From: Vibrio tubiashii ATCC 19109
GTDB taxonomy: Bacteria > Pseudomonadota > Gammaproteobacteria > Enterobacterales > Vibrionaceae
Direction: 5' to 3'
Length of the DNA stretch: 64,000 nt
Assembly: GCF_000772105.1 (NCBI RefSeq)
Contig: NZ_CP009355.1
Coordinates: 1,240,001 to 1,304,000, forward strand
Shown here: piece by piece, positions 8,925-17,700 of the stretch
How the letters are laid out: each line of letters begins with the position of its first letter
Position numbering within the stretch: the stretch's first letter is position 1
The notes under the pieces: model-generated
What the model was told of the DNA's origin: nothing
Database searches by the model: none
The model's input: the letters and a program-made list of their open reading frames with translations, nothing else
Position numbers and translations under genes: made by a program

Positions 8925-9284
8925 ATGAAATATATGCTTTTGCTTTATGCTGCACCAGATAAAGAGCCAGCATTTGGTACTCCTGAATTTGACAAGATGA
9001 TGGAAGATTTTGCCCTTACCTCAGAGACGTTCGAAAAAGATGGCGTACTTGTTGGTGGCGAAGGATTGGAGGGGGTAGAAACGGCTACTTCATTGAGAAT
9101 CCACTCCGGTAAGGTAGAAACCATGGACGGTCCCTTTGCAGAAACACGCGAAAACTTGGGGGGATACTATATTGTTGACGTGCCCGACTTGGACGCCGCA
9201 TTGAAATGTGCAGCAATCATTCCTGTGGCTAAGTTCGGCACCATCGAGGTTCGTCCTTTGCTGAATTATAGTGAAGCAGATTAA
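8925..9284 (+). CDS. YciI/DGPF-domain protein
   Basis: 119 aa with the YCII-related alpha/beta fold. It opens KYMLLLYAAPD and contains the diagnostic MDGPFAETRENLGGYY motif near residue 70. AAGGAA before 8925 decides the start over an ATG 36 bases earlier. The sigma-factor gene starts three bases after its stop codon. DGPF proteins are the standard genomic partner of ECF42 sigma factors. Their biochemical role is not established and no enzyme active site is claimed here. Confidence 0.9.
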   Translation: MKYMLLLYAAPDKEPAFGTPEFDKMMEDFALTSETFEKDGVLVGGEGLEGVETATSLRIHSGKVETMDGPFAETRENLGGYYIVDVPDLDAALKCAAIIPVAKFGTIEVRPLLNYSEAD

Positions 9285-9287
9285 CGA

Positions 9288-10517
9288 ATGAATAACGCCT
9301 CTTCAAAAGCTATCGCTGTCAGTCATATTATTCATGATCTCTTGCATAAGGACAGAGGACTGCTTTTGGCGGGGCTTATTTCGCGCCTTAATGATTTTCA
9401 ATTAGCCGAGGATGCCCTACAGGAAGCAACAATATCGGCCTTGAAACACTGGACTCGGTCCGGGCCACCTCATAACCCTAAGGCTTGGCTAATGAGAGTC
9501 GGCTTAAATAAGGGAATAGACCAGATTCGTCGGGTACAACGAGAGCAACGTAAAACGGTGGATCTAGCTGACCATTTTACCACTGGCTTAGAGTATGACG
9601 TTCATGCAGCCATTCCGGACGAACGTTTACGGCTCATCTTTACCTGCTGTCATCCAGCCTTGGAAGAAAAGTCACGTATCGCGTTGACCCTACGTACGGT
9701 CTGCAATTTAACGACCAAGGAAATCGCCGCCGCTTTCCTAGATAACGAAAAAGCTATGGGGCAGCGACTGTATCGCGCAAAAGCCTCGCTTAAAGCCAAA
9801 AGCATTCCGTTCTCGACCCCAGATGAAGACAAATGGGATGACAGATTGGAAACGGTGCTTAAAACCATCTATTTGATATTCACCACTGGCTATGTAACAG
9901 AAGATACGAGCCCACGCTCCCTATGCCAAGAGGGTATCTTTTTGGCCAGACTTTTGATGACACTACGACCCAATGAACCAGAAGTAGAAGGTATATTGGC
10001 ATTAATGCTACTTACCGATGCGAGAAACACTGCTCGAATCAATGTTAGTGGTGCTGTAGTGCCTGTTGAAGAACAGGACAGCACATTATGGCAACAAAGC
10101 AATATTGAGGAAGCTCAATCCATCCTTTCCAAGGCCATCGAAAAAAGGAGACCTGGTCCTTTTCAGATCAAAGCAGCGATTGCAGACTGTCATATGATGA
10201 AGCCCAACCCTGATTGGATTCAGATGTCTTTGCTTTATCAATCACTATGGCGTTTCGAACCTACTCCAGTTGTCGCCTTGAATTGGGCAGTAGTGCTTGC
10301 AGAAACAGAGCGTGCGGAACTTGCACTTAAAAGGTTAGACGAGCTAAAAGAAGACCTTAAGGATTACCAACCTTGGTACGCGGCACGAGCGCATATTCTC
10401 AGAAAAACAGGAGATAAATCAGAAGCTTGTACTTTTTACAAACTGGCCATTGAAATGTCGCCAAGTACGGCGACCCGCGCTTTTTTAGAGTTGAAATTAG
10501 GAGAATTGACACATTGA
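9288..10517 (+). CDS. ECF42-group RNA polymerase sigma factor with C-terminal extension
   Basis: 409 aa. Sigma region 2 (about residues 20-80) reads DFQLAEDALQEATISALKHW with WLMRVGLNKGIDQIRR. Region 4 (about 115-170) reads CCHPALEEKSRIALTLRTVCNLTTKEIAAAF. The rest is a long helical, TPR-like extension typical of ECF42, with YLIFTTGYV, ALNWAVVLAE and AARAHILRKTGDKSEACTFYKLAI. No anti-sigma gene is adjacent; in this group the extension itself is thought to control activity. Cotranscribed with the DGPF gene. The likely target is its own operon, through the TGTCGA site. Confidence 0.92.
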   Translation: MNNASSKAIAVSHIIHDLLHKDRGLLLAGLISRLNDFQLAEDALQEATISALKHWTRSGPPHNPKAWLMRVGLNKGIDQIRRVQREQRKTVDLADHFTTGLEYDVHAAIPDERLRLIFTCCHPALEEKSRIALTLRTVCNLTTKEIAAAFLDNEKAMGQRLYRAKASLKAKSIPFSTPDEDKWDDRLETVLKTIYLIFTTGYVTEDTSPRSLCQEGIFLARLLMTLRPNEPEVEGILALMLLTDARNTARINVSGAVVPVEEQDSTLWQQSNIEEAQSILSKAIEKRRPGPFQIKAAIADCHMMKPNPDWIQMSLLYQSLWRFEPTPVVALNWAVVLAETERAELALKRLDELKEDLKDYQPWYAARAHILRKTGDKSEACTFYKLAIEMSPSTATRAFLELKLGELTH

Positions 10518-10584
10518 ACGGCGCCTTGCCAATCAGGCTATTAAGTACCATAATTAGGTATTCATTGGTATTGGAGAAAGCATC

Positions 10585-10827
10585 ATGGCCAAAAACACGA
10601 GCATTACTCTTGGCGACCACTTTGATGTATTTATAGCAAATCAAGTTCAAAGCGGTCGATACGGCTCAGCAAGCGAGGTTATTCGCTCGGCGCTACGCTT
10701 ACTTGAGACTCAAGAAACTAAAATGAACACTTTAAGGCAACTACTCGTAGAAGGCGAAGAAAGTGGAACTGCTGACTATGACCTTGATTCGTTTATCAAT
10801 GAGCTAGATAGCGAAGAAAGAAAGTGA
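10585..10827 (+). CDS. ParD-type antitoxin (ribbon-helix-helix)
   Basis: 80 aa. It opens with KNTSITLGDHFDVFIANQVQSGRYGSASEVIRSALRLLE, the ribbon-helix-helix segment of CC2985-type ParD antitoxins. The C-terminal half is acidic and should wrap the toxin. TTGGAGAAAG precedes the ATG. It overlaps the toxin gene by four bases (GTGA), the usual coupling for such pairs. As a DNA-binding antitoxin it should repress its own promoter between 10518 and 10584. Confidence 0.9.
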   Translation: MAKNTSITLGDHFDVFIANQVQSGRYGSASEVIRSALRLLETQETKMNTLRQLLVEGEESGTADYDLDSFINELDSEERK

Positions 10828-11123
10828 GACCATTTCAACTAACCAGCAAAGCAAAGTCTGATTTGCGTGATATCGCTTTATTTACTTCACGCCGCTGGGG
10901 GCGTGAACAACGAAATGTTTATTTAAAACAATTTGATGAATCATTTTGGCTGCTAGCTGAAAACCCTGATATTGGTAAAGCTTGTGACGAAATAAGAAAA
11001 GGTTACCGGAAATTCCCACAAAGCAGCCACGTAATATTTTACCGCCAGATCGGCAGTCAAAAAATAGAGATCATCCGTATTTTACACAAAAGCATAGATG
11101 TCAACCCAATCTTTGGTGCATAA
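10824..11123 (+). CDS. ParE/RelE-superfamily toxin
   Basis: 99 aa, starting at a GTG that overlaps the antitoxin stop. FQLTSKAKSDLRDIALFTSRRWG is the N-terminal ParE helix pair, followed by NPDIGKACDEIRKGYRKFPQSSHVIFYR and IEIIRILH, the central and C-terminal strands. ParE toxins poison DNA gyrase. Related RelE proteins cut mRNA, and the sequence alone does not settle which applies. The frame looks intact. It is cotranslated with the antitoxin and is probably a stabiliser of this accessory block. Confidence 0.88.
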   Translation: MRPFQLTSKAKSDLRDIALFTSRRWGREQRNVYLKQFDESFWLLAENPDIGKACDEIRKGYRKFPQSSHVIFYRQIGSQKIEIIRILHKSIDVNPIFGA

Positions 11124-11337
11124 CGCCTTGCTAAGGTGCAGCTAACTACCACTAAACCTAAGCAAAGATAATGTAAACACCAAACTAAACACTTGCTTTG
11201 GGAGTGAGGAGTAAAACTGAGCTATAACACTTATTCGCCGGAATTGACACAGAGCCGCCGCCCTTAAAACCTAACCCTCTATTGGGTTATCTCATGATAG
11301 TGATACAATCTGCGCATCAGAATTAACGAGAAACCCT

Positions 11338-11676
11338 ATGTTTATCCATCATGTTAACGGCATCGACTGGCTAGTGATTACCGCTTTTGAAGAGCTGAAA
11401 CCTATATTTATCGAAGACGCTGGTGCGATCCCCTCTTGCTTCTCTATCACCAGTGAATTGAGCCTGATTGATCAAGCCAAGAGTACTTATGGATATTTGC
11501 CTTCACTCAATGGCGTCATTACGGATACTGGCACGTTTCAAAGCAAGAACAACGAAGAAGATCTAAACCCTCAGCTTGCCTGCATCGTTGAGGGGCGCGG
11601 TCGGGTGTTTATCTATCATGGCGGCTATGTGGCTTTTGTGGATGACGAACAAACCTTTATCACCCGAATGGACTAA
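11338..11676 (+). CDS. Hypothetical protein, 112 aa
   Basis: No signal peptide or membrane segment. Mixed alpha/beta composition with a C-terminal IVEGRGRVFIYHGGYVAFVDDEQTFITRMD stretch that looks like a beta sheet. AACGAGAAAC precedes the ATG. It stands alone after a 214-base gap from the toxin gene and before a good terminator, so it is probably its own transcription unit. I do not recognise the family. Confidence 0.65.
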   Translation: MFIHHVNGIDWLVITAFEELKPIFIEDAGAIPSCFSITSELSLIDQAKSTYGYLPSLNGVITDTGTFQSKNNEEDLNPQLACIVEGRGRVFIYHGGYVAFVDDEQTFITRMD

Positions 11677-11731
11677 CAGTTGTTCTGTAAGTTGAAATCG
11701 ACGAATAGCCCGAGCAAAAAATAAATGTAAG

Positions 11732-11760
11732 AAGAGTCAGCTTTACGGTCTGACTCTTTT
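11732..11760 (+). terminator. Terminator after the 112-aa hypothetical
   Basis: AAGAGTCAG and its complement around a nine-base loop, followed by TTTT. Confidence 0.85.
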
Positions 11761-11821
11761 CAATAGGACAGGAGTTATCTGGGGAGAGTTTAAGGATACT
11801 GAGGTAAGCTTCGTTCGCTGA

Positions 11822-12064
11822 TTAGCTAGGCTGATGGCCACTCTTTTTCGCAAACTTTTGCATCGCCTCGGCAAACGTTGTTGTTCTGCCTTTAGCCTGA
11901 ACCTGTACTACCTTATATCCCATCTTTTCTAACGCTTGACGCTCTGCCAAAACGGCTTTGTCATCTTGCTGACTACCTTGAGCAGGTTGATGAATGTAAC
12001 AACCCTCTAGTTGACCGTCTTCGACCAGTTGGTGATGTCTCAGTGCATCGATATCAAAATTCAT
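11822..12064 (-). CDS. Hypothetical protein, 80 aa
   Basis: Soluble and hydrophilic. It starts MNFDIDALRHHQLVEDGQLEGC and has a GYKVVQVQAKGRTTTFAEAMQKFAKK tail that suggests a strand followed by a basic helix. Only a weak ribosome site (AAAGATG) is seen. It is the last of a minus-strand series that includes the DUF3820 gene 41 bases upstream, so cotranscription is possible. Function unknown. Confidence 0.6.
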   Translation of the reverse strand: MNFDIDALRHHQLVEDGQLEGCYIHQPAQGSQQDDKAVLAERQALEKMGYKVVQVQAKGRTTTFAEAMQKFAKKSGHQPS

Positions 12065-12105
12065 AGTACATCTTTAAATTAAATACAGGGAGCGATTGTG
12101 GAAGG

Positions 12106-12321
12106 TTACATGCGCTTTAAGGGCTTAACAACGCTATCTAATCCTTCGATCTTTAGCGCTAAACATAACTTGAGGAGATCACCGAGCTCCCCATTCGGAA
12201 AGCCCTTTTTATCAAACCAAAGTAAGTACTCTTCTGGTAAGTCGATAAGCACGCGACCCGCGTACTTACCAAACGGCATTTGCATTCGTGCAAGTTTAAT
12301 TAGATTTTCTTTTTCAAGCAT
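12106..12321 (-). CDS. DUF3820 family protein
   Basis: 71 aa. The family core is plain: MPFGKYAGRVLIDLPEEYLLWFDKKGFPNGELGDLL at residues 15-50. These small cytoplasmic proteins are common in gammaproteobacteria. One Pseudomonas member has been described as a quorum-regulated virulence factor, and no biochemical function is fixed. It lies 12 bases after the lipoprotein gene on the same strand, so the two are probably cotranscribed. Confidence 0.88.
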   Translation of the reverse strand: MLEKENLIKLARMQMPFGKYAGRVLIDLPEEYLLWFDKKGFPNGELGDLLKLCLALKIEGLDSVVKPLKRM

Positions 12322-12333
12322 TGCTAAGGTTTT

Positions 12334-13005
12334 CTATGGCTGTTCCCAGCCTTGTAGAGTAACACCTAATCGCTCTACCCAATAGTTAATCGCGTCTTTC
12401 GCATCATCAAGCGAGTCAATCATTGTAGAAAAGTCTTTGTTTCCCGCCTCTCTATCAATGGCGGCAAACAGTGGTGTACCGTCCTGCGCATCACTAACAA
12501 GCAACTCAACACTCGCACTACCCACATTGGTATGCTCGCCAGTGGTGACTTTGGAGATGGTTGAGATGGCTAAACCAAATGGCAGTACGCTGCTCGTAAC
12601 CGCCAGTACTGGATTCGAAGTTTCAACATTACTCAATGCGATACTCAAACGCAGAGTATTCCCTGTCGGCTCTGAGACAACTTGTTTATGGAGGGAGATT
12701 TTCTCAATCAGACGAGCGACCATGTAATCAGTCAGCTCTTGGATTTCTTCTTTATCTAGGGTGCTTTCTTCTGTAACGACAAACACTTGGTCAATCACTA
12801 CCGAATCATACTCATCCAGCTTTTCGCTTAATCGTTTTGCGTCTCTTAGGCCAATGCGAGCCCATACTAAATCGACACCGCCTTCAGGCCCTGCTCGAAA
12901 GTCTTCATAACTGGTAAATTTAGTGGCGCGTTGAACAGGCCCACCAGCACATCCAACCACGAATACGCTCACCACGATTAAAAGCAAGACCTTGAAAGAT
13001 TTCAT
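12334..13005 (-). CDS. DUF3313-type outer-membrane lipoprotein
   Basis: 223 aa. A lipoprotein signal with lipobox VVGC near residue 19 (n-region MKSFK, hydrophobic core LLLIVVSVFVV). The mature part has FTSYEDFRAGPEGGVDLVWARIGL and a C-terminal region that resembles DUF3313 lipoproteins. The residues after the cysteine are Ala and Gly, with no Asp at +2, which favours outer-membrane sorting. The ATG at 13005 has GAG eight bases upstream and fits better than the GTG three codons earlier. Function unknown. Confidence 0.8.
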   Translation of the reverse strand: MKSFKVLLLIVVSVFVVGCAGGPVQRATKFTSYEDFRAGPEGGVDLVWARIGLRDAKRLSEKLDEYDSVVIDQVFVVTEESTLDKEEIQELTDYMVARLIEKISLHKQVVSEPTGNTLRLSIALSNVETSNPVLAVTSSVLPFGLAISTISKVTTGEHTNVGSASVELLVSDAQDGTPLFAAIDREAGNKDFSTMIDSLDDAKDAINYWVERLGVTLQGWEQP

Positions 13006-13099
13006 GTAAAGCACTCTAGTTTATATTTGAAACCAGAATGCTATACCATATGATATTTAGATGTCCAATTGTATTCTATTCAAATTGGTTATATTGGGA

Positions 13100-13453
13100 T
13101 CAAGAAGAATGTACCGTGTGCGCGTACTCAACGATCACTTGATTGCCTTCAATGTAAGCATTTTGAATTTCACCATCGACACTCATGCGACTTTGTAGGT
13201 ACACCACCTTTGGACCATGTTCATTGGTTTCTTTCAGGCTTGGAACCACATTTTTAGGTTCTAAATGAAGAAGTCGACAAAAATGGCTCACGAAAGACAT
13301 AGTAAGCGGTGTTTCACCTCTTAAAACGCGAGAAAAGCTGAGCTGATTCATGCCAAGCTTTTTGGCAAATTCCATCTGAGTGAGTCGCATTTTCGATTTT
13401 TTCGACATCCAGATTTGGTAGAGCGCCTCTCTATCTTTGTCGGTAAATTCCAT
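13100..13453 (-). CDS. XRE-family helix-turn-helix regulator
   Basis: 117 aa. Residues 20-65 form a Cro/CI-type HTH: RLTQMEFAKKLGMNQLSFSRVLRGETPLTMSFVSHFCRLL. The remaining 50 residues form a small beta-rich C-terminal part. AAGGAATCACG precedes the ATG. Monocistronic and divergent from the riboswitch-gbpA unit; the intervening 500 bases may include its operator. Target unknown. Confidence 0.88.
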   Translation of the reverse strand: MEFTDKDREALYQIWMSKKSKMRLTQMEFAKKLGMNQLSFSRVLRGETPLTMSFVSHFCRLLHLEPKNVVPSLKETNEHGPKVVYLQSRMSVDGEIQNAYIEGNQVIVEYAHTVHSS

Positions 13454-13814
13454 CGTGATTCCTTGTATAACATTTTGGGGTGGATTGTCGTTGTTTTGGT
13501 ACTTGAGGTTGTCAGAGCTTGGTAAGTGAAAGTCAAAGCTTTGTCTGCTAAACGTCAGCTACAGACAGGACGAGACAAAAATAAATCACACCCAAATCAT
13601 TCATAAAACACATCATTAACACCGCTTAGTTATTTAATTTCAATAGGTTAATAAATTAGTCAATATGTAATTAGCAAGTTAATTTGCGACAAGAAATTCA
13701 GATCGAGATTATCATTCCACATTTAAGTTTTGGGCTTAGCTTTTCTGATTGGCGTTAGCTACATTTCGCCTGCTTATACAAAACTCATTACTTTGTAATC
13801 TAACAATATATTGC

Positions 13815-13915
13815 GGCAAGTATAGGCTGCACTTCAGGCAAACTATCCGAAAGGTTAGGACGCAAAGCCACCGGTCTGTCGACATCTTATGTCTATGATA
13901 GCGGGGTTGCCATTT
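13815..13915 (+). promoter_or_regulatory. Cyclic di-GMP-I (GEMM) riboswitch upstream of gbpA
   Basis: The class I core is readable: CAGGCAAACTATCC, a GAAA tetraloop closing helix P2, GGTTAGGACGCAAAGCC, then CACCGG, and finally ATAGCGGGGTTGCC. The GNRA tetraloop, the GGACGCAAAGCC strand and the AGCGGGGTT strand are the hallmarks that form the ligand pocket. The closing helix can use GGCAA at 13815-13819 with TTGCC near 13906. It sits 70 bases before gbpA. The V. cholerae gbpA homologue carries the equivalent Vc1 riboswitch. Confidence 0.93.
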
Positions 13916-13928
13916 AGCGAGTCTCGCT

Positions 13929-13961
13929 AGATGTTTCGCGTGCCGGAGTGTCATCTTTTTT
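13929..13961 (+). terminator. Possible riboswitch expression platform (weak terminator)
   Basis: After the aptamer there is a short TAGCGA/TCGCTA hairpin (13915-13929). Then AGATG at 13929-13933 can pair with CATCT at 13952-13956 just before six T residues. The outer stem is short and the interior pairing poor, so this is a candidate terminator or switch element only. Confidence 0.4.
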
Positions 13962-13982
13962 GTTATCCATAGATAAGGACAA

Positions 13983-15443
13983 ATGATGAACAAACTCCCA
14001 AACAAATCACTCATTGCGTTAGCTCTACTTAGTGTGAGCGGTGCTAGCTTCGGCCACGGGTACGTTTCAGCGTACGAAAATGGCGTTGCTGAAGGCCGCG
14101 CGGCACTTTGTAAGTTTCCAACCAGTGACACAAACGAAAAGAACACCAACTGTGGTGCGATTCAATATGAACCGCAAAGTGTAGAAGGGCCAGATGGTTT
14201 CCCTGAAACAGGCCCACGCGATGGTAAAATTGCCAGCGCTGAAACCTCGCTAGCAGCGGCGTTGGATGAGCAAACCGCTGACCGTTGGGTTAAACGACCT
14301 ATCAAATCGGGCTCTCAGTACTTTGAGTGGACTTTCACTGCCAATCACGTCACTAAAGACTGGAAATACTACATCACCAAAGCAGATTGGAACCCTAATC
14401 AGCCCCTCGCGCGCAGTTCATTTGACCTCACGCCTTTCTGTGTTGTCGATGGGGGAATGGTTCAGCCACCAAAACGTGTTAGCCACCTTTGTAACGTTCC
14501 TGAGCGAGAAGGTTATCAAGTGATCCTTGCTGTTTGGGATGTGGGCGATACGGCTGCTTCGTTCTACAATGTTATCGACGTAAAATTCGATGGTGATGGC
14601 CCAGTGATTCCTGATTGGAGTCAAGGCGGTCAAATCAACCCTACGCTCGATCTCAGTGTTGGCGATACAGTTTATACCCGTGTGTTTGACAGCAGCGGTG
14701 AGAACTCGTCTTACAGCACAGAACTCGTGATTCAAAACAGCGAACAAGGTAAAGCAAACAACTGGTCTTATGCTCTAGCGAGTAAGATTAACCAAGAGCA
14801 AAGCCAAATTCGTGCCGGACAGCTTAATGACCAAGGCGAATTTACCCCTGTTTATGGAACCAACCCAGTCTACCTAAAAGCAGGATCAGGACTCAACAGC
14901 GTTGAAATCGGCTATAAATTTGAAACACCAGAGCCAGAATACGACCTTGATGTTGTAGGGCTTCAGTCAGAGTACGTAATTGGCGAGTCACCGACAGAGC
15001 TTGACCTGACACTAACCGCCACAGGCGACTTAACGGCTGAGTTAACTGTCTACAACCACCATCGCGAACCATTAGCTTCATACTCGAAGGAGCTGAAAGA
15101 CGGTGAGGTTGAAGGCACGACGATGACTCTATCTAAGTCCGAGCCAGGGCATCATATGTTAGTGGTGGTTACCAAAGACGACCAAGGTAAAGTAATTGAC
15201 CAAAACACGCTAGATTTCCACCTAGTAGAAGATCAAACGCCACCACCTGGTGACTACGACTTTGTCTTCCCACAAGGCTTAGAAAGCTACACAGCGGGAA
15301 CTAAAGTATTAGCCAGTGATGGTGCGGTTTATCAGTGTAAAGAGTTCCCATACTCAGGTTACTGTGTACAGTGGTCACCATCGGCGACGCAGTACGAACC
15401 AGGCGTTGGTTCTCACTGGCAATCAGCTTGGAACAAGCTGTAA
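13983..15443 (+). CDS. gbpA: N-acetylglucosamine-binding protein A (AA10 LPMO, chitin adhesin)
   Basis: 486 aa. The signal peptide ends at Gly24 so that His25 becomes the mature N-terminus, giving the HGYVS copper-brace start of an AA10 lytic polysaccharide monooxygenase. Next come two beta-rich middle domains (about 215-410), and a C-terminal chitin-binding module (about 430-486) with [17 protein letters not shown] and WQSAWNKL. GbpA is secreted by the type II system and binds and oxidises chitin and mucin GlcNAc. It is the only gene behind the c-di-GMP riboswitch. AAGGACAA precedes two adjacent ATGs; the first is used here. Domain order and length match GbpA of vibrios. Confidence 0.95.
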   Translation: MMNKLPNKSLIALALLSVSGASFGHGYVSAYENGVAEGRAALCKFPTSDTNEKNTNCGAIQYEPQSVEGPDGFPETGPRDGKIASAETSLAAALDEQTADRWVKRPIKSGSQYFEWTFTANHVTKDWKYYITKADWNPNQPLARSSFDLTPFCVVDGGMVQPPKRVSHLCNVPEREGYQVILAVWDVGDTAASFYNVIDVKFDGDGPVIPDWSQGGQINPTLDLSVGDTVYTRVFDSSGENSSYSTELVIQNSEQGKANNWSYALASKINQEQSQIRAGQLNDQGEFTPVYGTNPVYLKAGSGLNSVEIGYKFETPEPEYDLDVVGLQSEYVIGESPTELDLTLTATGDLTAELTVYNHHREPLASYSKELKDGEVEGTTMTLSKSEPGHHMLVVVTKDDQGKVIDQNTLDFHLVEDQTPPPGDYDFVFPQGLESYTAGTKVLASDGAVYQCKEFPYSGYCVQWSPSATQYEPGVGSHWQSAWNKL

Positions 15444-15460
15444 GTCGTTTATATACAAAA

Positions 15461-15485
15461 AAGAGGATGCCCAGTGCATCCTCTT
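15461..15485 (+). terminator. Bidirectional terminator between gbpA and the carboxypeptidase gene
   Basis: A 10-base-pair stem (AAGAGGATGC and complement) with a five-base loop. A-rich and T-rich flanks on opposite sides suit both converging genes. Confidence 0.85.
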
Positions 15486-15502
15486 GTTTATGTTAGGTAT
15501 GG

Positions 15503-16669
15503 TTAAAACCAACCTGAGATTAGGCGTTTAAACCAATCAAACAACTTCTTGAACAAACCACCCTCTTCAATATCCTGCTGAGCAACCAATGTTGCGCTTG
15601 CGACCTCTTCACCATCAATACTGTAGATCACCTGTCCGACAGTCTCTCCTTGGTTGATTGGTGCAACAAGCTCCCCATTGTATTCAATTTCGGCTTTAAG
15701 CTTGTTCGCACCGCCTTTTGGTAGGGTGATCAATACTTGTTTATCGACGCCAACAGGGACAAGGTCTTCACTCCCCATCCACACTTTTGCTTCTGCTAAC
15801 GTGTCTGTCACTTTAGATGGAGACACAGTGTCAAAGAACCTGAAACCGTAACTCAGCAATTGCTTGCTTTCCGACTCTCGGCTTTTCGTACTGCTAGAAC
15901 CCATCACGACCGAAATCAAACGCATGTCACCACTGGTCGCGGAAGTCGCTAAGCTGTATCCCGCTCCACTCGTATAACCGGTTTTCATGCCATCAACATT
16001 TAGGCTTCTGTCTCTAAGTAGGCCATTTCGATTGTATTGCGTAATTCCGTTATAAGTGTATGAAGTTTCACTATACAGCGAATAGATGTCAGGCAAATCA
16101 CGAATAATAGCTTGGCTGAGCAGAGCGATATCATGTGGCGTTGAATACAATCCATCGCTATCCAAGCCATGCGGATTAGTGTATCCGGTGTTCTCAAGAC
16201 CAAGTTTTTGCGACCAGCTATTCATTAAACTAACAAAAGCATCTTCACTGCCCGCTACATGCTCGGCAATAGCCACACTGGCATCATTACCGGATTGAAC
16301 AATCAAACCACGGTACAAGTCGATGAGTGGGACATCTGTCCCTACTTCGATAAACATTTTTGAAGAATCAGGGAAGTTCTTCGCCCAAGCTTTACGGCTA
16401 ATACGAACTTGATCGTCGAGAGAAACATTGCCGCTTTTTACTTCCTGTCCTGCAACATAAGCAGTCATCAACTTGGTTAAGCTCGCTGGATTAAGCTTCT
16501 TGTCCGCATTTTTCTCCACCAACACGGCACCAGTATGGTAATCAATCAAGATATACCCTTTGGCGCCTAATGTCGGAGGATCCGGGATAATGGTAGGTGC
16601 GGCAAATACACCAAATGAAAGAGAAAATGTCGAAAGAAGCGCGGTGAATTTTAGAAAACGCGTGGTCAT
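15503..16669 (-). CDS. D-alanyl-D-alanine carboxypeptidase, DacA (PBP5) family
   Basis: 388 aa. Signal peptide of about 23 residues ending VFA. The three peptidase S11 motifs are present: S63-L-T-K66, SGN in VQSGNDAS, and KTG in GMKTGYTSG. A PBP5 C-terminal beta domain follows, and the last 20 residues (FKKLFDWFKRLISGWF) form an amphipathic anchor helix. The enzyme trims pentapeptide stems of peptidoglycan on the periplasmic face of the inner membrane. It may be a second copy beside a main-chromosome dacA, so no symbol is given. Monocistronic, convergent with gbpA. Confidence 0.93.
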   Translation of the reverse strand: MTTRFLKFTALLSTFSLSFGVFAAPTIIPDPPTLGAKGYILIDYHTGAVLVEKNADKKLNPASLTKLMTAYVAGQEVKSGNVSLDDQVRISRKAWAKNFPDSSKMFIEVGTDVPLIDLYRGLIVQSGNDASVAIAEHVAGSEDAFVSLMNSWSQKLGLENTGYTNPHGLDSDGLYSTPHDIALLSQAIIRDLPDIYSLYSETSYTYNGITQYNRNGLLRDRSLNVDGMKTGYTSGAGYSLATSATSGDMRLISVVMGSSSTKSRESESKQLLSYGFRFFDTVSPSKVTDTLAEAKVWMGSEDLVPVGVDKQVLITLPKGGANKLKAEIEYNGELVAPINQGETVGQVIYSIDGEEVASATLVAQQDIEEGGLFKKLFDWFKRLISGWF

Positions 16670-16811
16670 GATATGCGACGTCTCACTTTAAATGATTGAG
16701 TAACGACCTCAGTATAGACAACCTTGCAATAGAATCAGCAGCTTTGACATCAATCGTTACTATTCAGTAGGAATTTTGGTAAATATTTACCCAGTCGCCA
16801 GATTTAGATAC

Positions 16812-16838
16812 AAAAAAACCAGCGCCGAGACGCTGGTT
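16812..16838 (-). terminator. Terminator for the minus-strand membrane-protein gene at 16865-17230
   Basis: On the minus strand, AACCAGCG and its complement form an eight-base-pair stem with a six-base loop followed by a T run (the A run at 16812-16818 on the plus strand). Confidence 0.85.
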
Positions 16839-16864
16839 CTGTAATCTTTTGGCTTAGTTTTCTA

Positions 16865-17230
16865 TTAAGCAGCTTTTAGCTCTTCGCGTGCTTTCTTTCT
16901 TGCCATTAACTTCTCGCGGTAAACAAACCAAACATAGCTTGCGACAAGTGAGAAGAACAAGTACGAGAGTGAGAATACTAGTGGTGAACTAATGAGGTCT
17001 TGCGAGATTCCCCAAGATACGCCCGCAACCGTCACTGCGATTTTAGAGAATAGACCACAAAGCAATAGCAGAAGTGCTAGTTGCGGGAAACGACTACTGC
17101 GGAATGCAAACCAGTAGCAGCTACCTACCGCAAGAGTAGAAACGTAAAGACCAAGCAAGAATGAATGAATGTGATCTGCCGACGCTACACCCGCGGAAAT
17201 CGACACCATGAAGATAATGAATAGTTTCAT
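16865..17230 (-). CDS. Small inner-membrane protein, 121 aa
   Basis: Four hydrophobic helices: residues 1-17, 25-43, 50-70 and 82-103. A basic tail (REKLMARKKAREELKAA) should lie in the cytoplasm. The first segment could also be read as a signal peptide (VASADH). The ribosome site is AGCGAGGC. The gene has its own terminator and about 470 bases of non-coding DNA upstream. I do not recognise the family. Confidence 0.75.
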   Translation of the reverse strand: MKLFIIFMVSISAGVASADHIHSFLLGLYVSTLAVGSCYWFAFRSSRFPQLALLLLLCGLFSKIAVTVAGVSWGISQDLISSPLVFSLSYLFFSLVASYVWFVYREKLMARKKAREELKAA

Positions 17231-17700
17231 ATTTTGCCTCGCTCTTAAAAACTAGAAAAAGCTTCCTTTCATTTCTGCAAACTCATTTTGCGTATATTTT
17301 CGCCCATCTAGTTTTAAATTCAAGCAGTATTTTTGTCTATTTATTACACAGATTTCATAGATAACCCAATTGTAAATAATTTGTTAAATGCATATATAAT
17401 AAGGATTCTTTGTATACTTACACTTAGGGTAATAGCATAAAAGGCTAGCTTTTAAATGTTACAGACAAATAACAATTGTTACAGTTTAAATTATTTCGAT
17501 ATATGTGAATGAGAACACTAAATGTGCAGTCAAATTGACAAACTTATGAGTCCAAAAACTTAGTTTTCGAAAATCGACAAGATACAGGCATGAGGGATAA
17601 CTTTTTTGTGTGAGCTTAACCACTGTTCACTGCATTGTGTCTCGTCTCATTAGAAGGGCTTTGGTACCTTTGCGTCACAGATTTATACGTATCACATACC
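17231..17700. other. Long AT-rich intergenic region
   Basis: 470 bases between two divergent genes, with many A/T tracts. A TATAAT at 17395-17400 could be a -10 element for the plus-strand gene, but no convincing -35 accompanies it. No gene, stable hairpin or known operator is visible. The codons from 17635 are open in frame with the exporter, but their translation is doubtful. Confidence 0.5.

Noticed and set aside
11110..11240. Integron attC-like start (ACGCCTTGCTAAGG) after the toxin gene
   Set aside because: No complementary right arm and no second site before the antitoxin gene, so a stray gene cassette is not supported.
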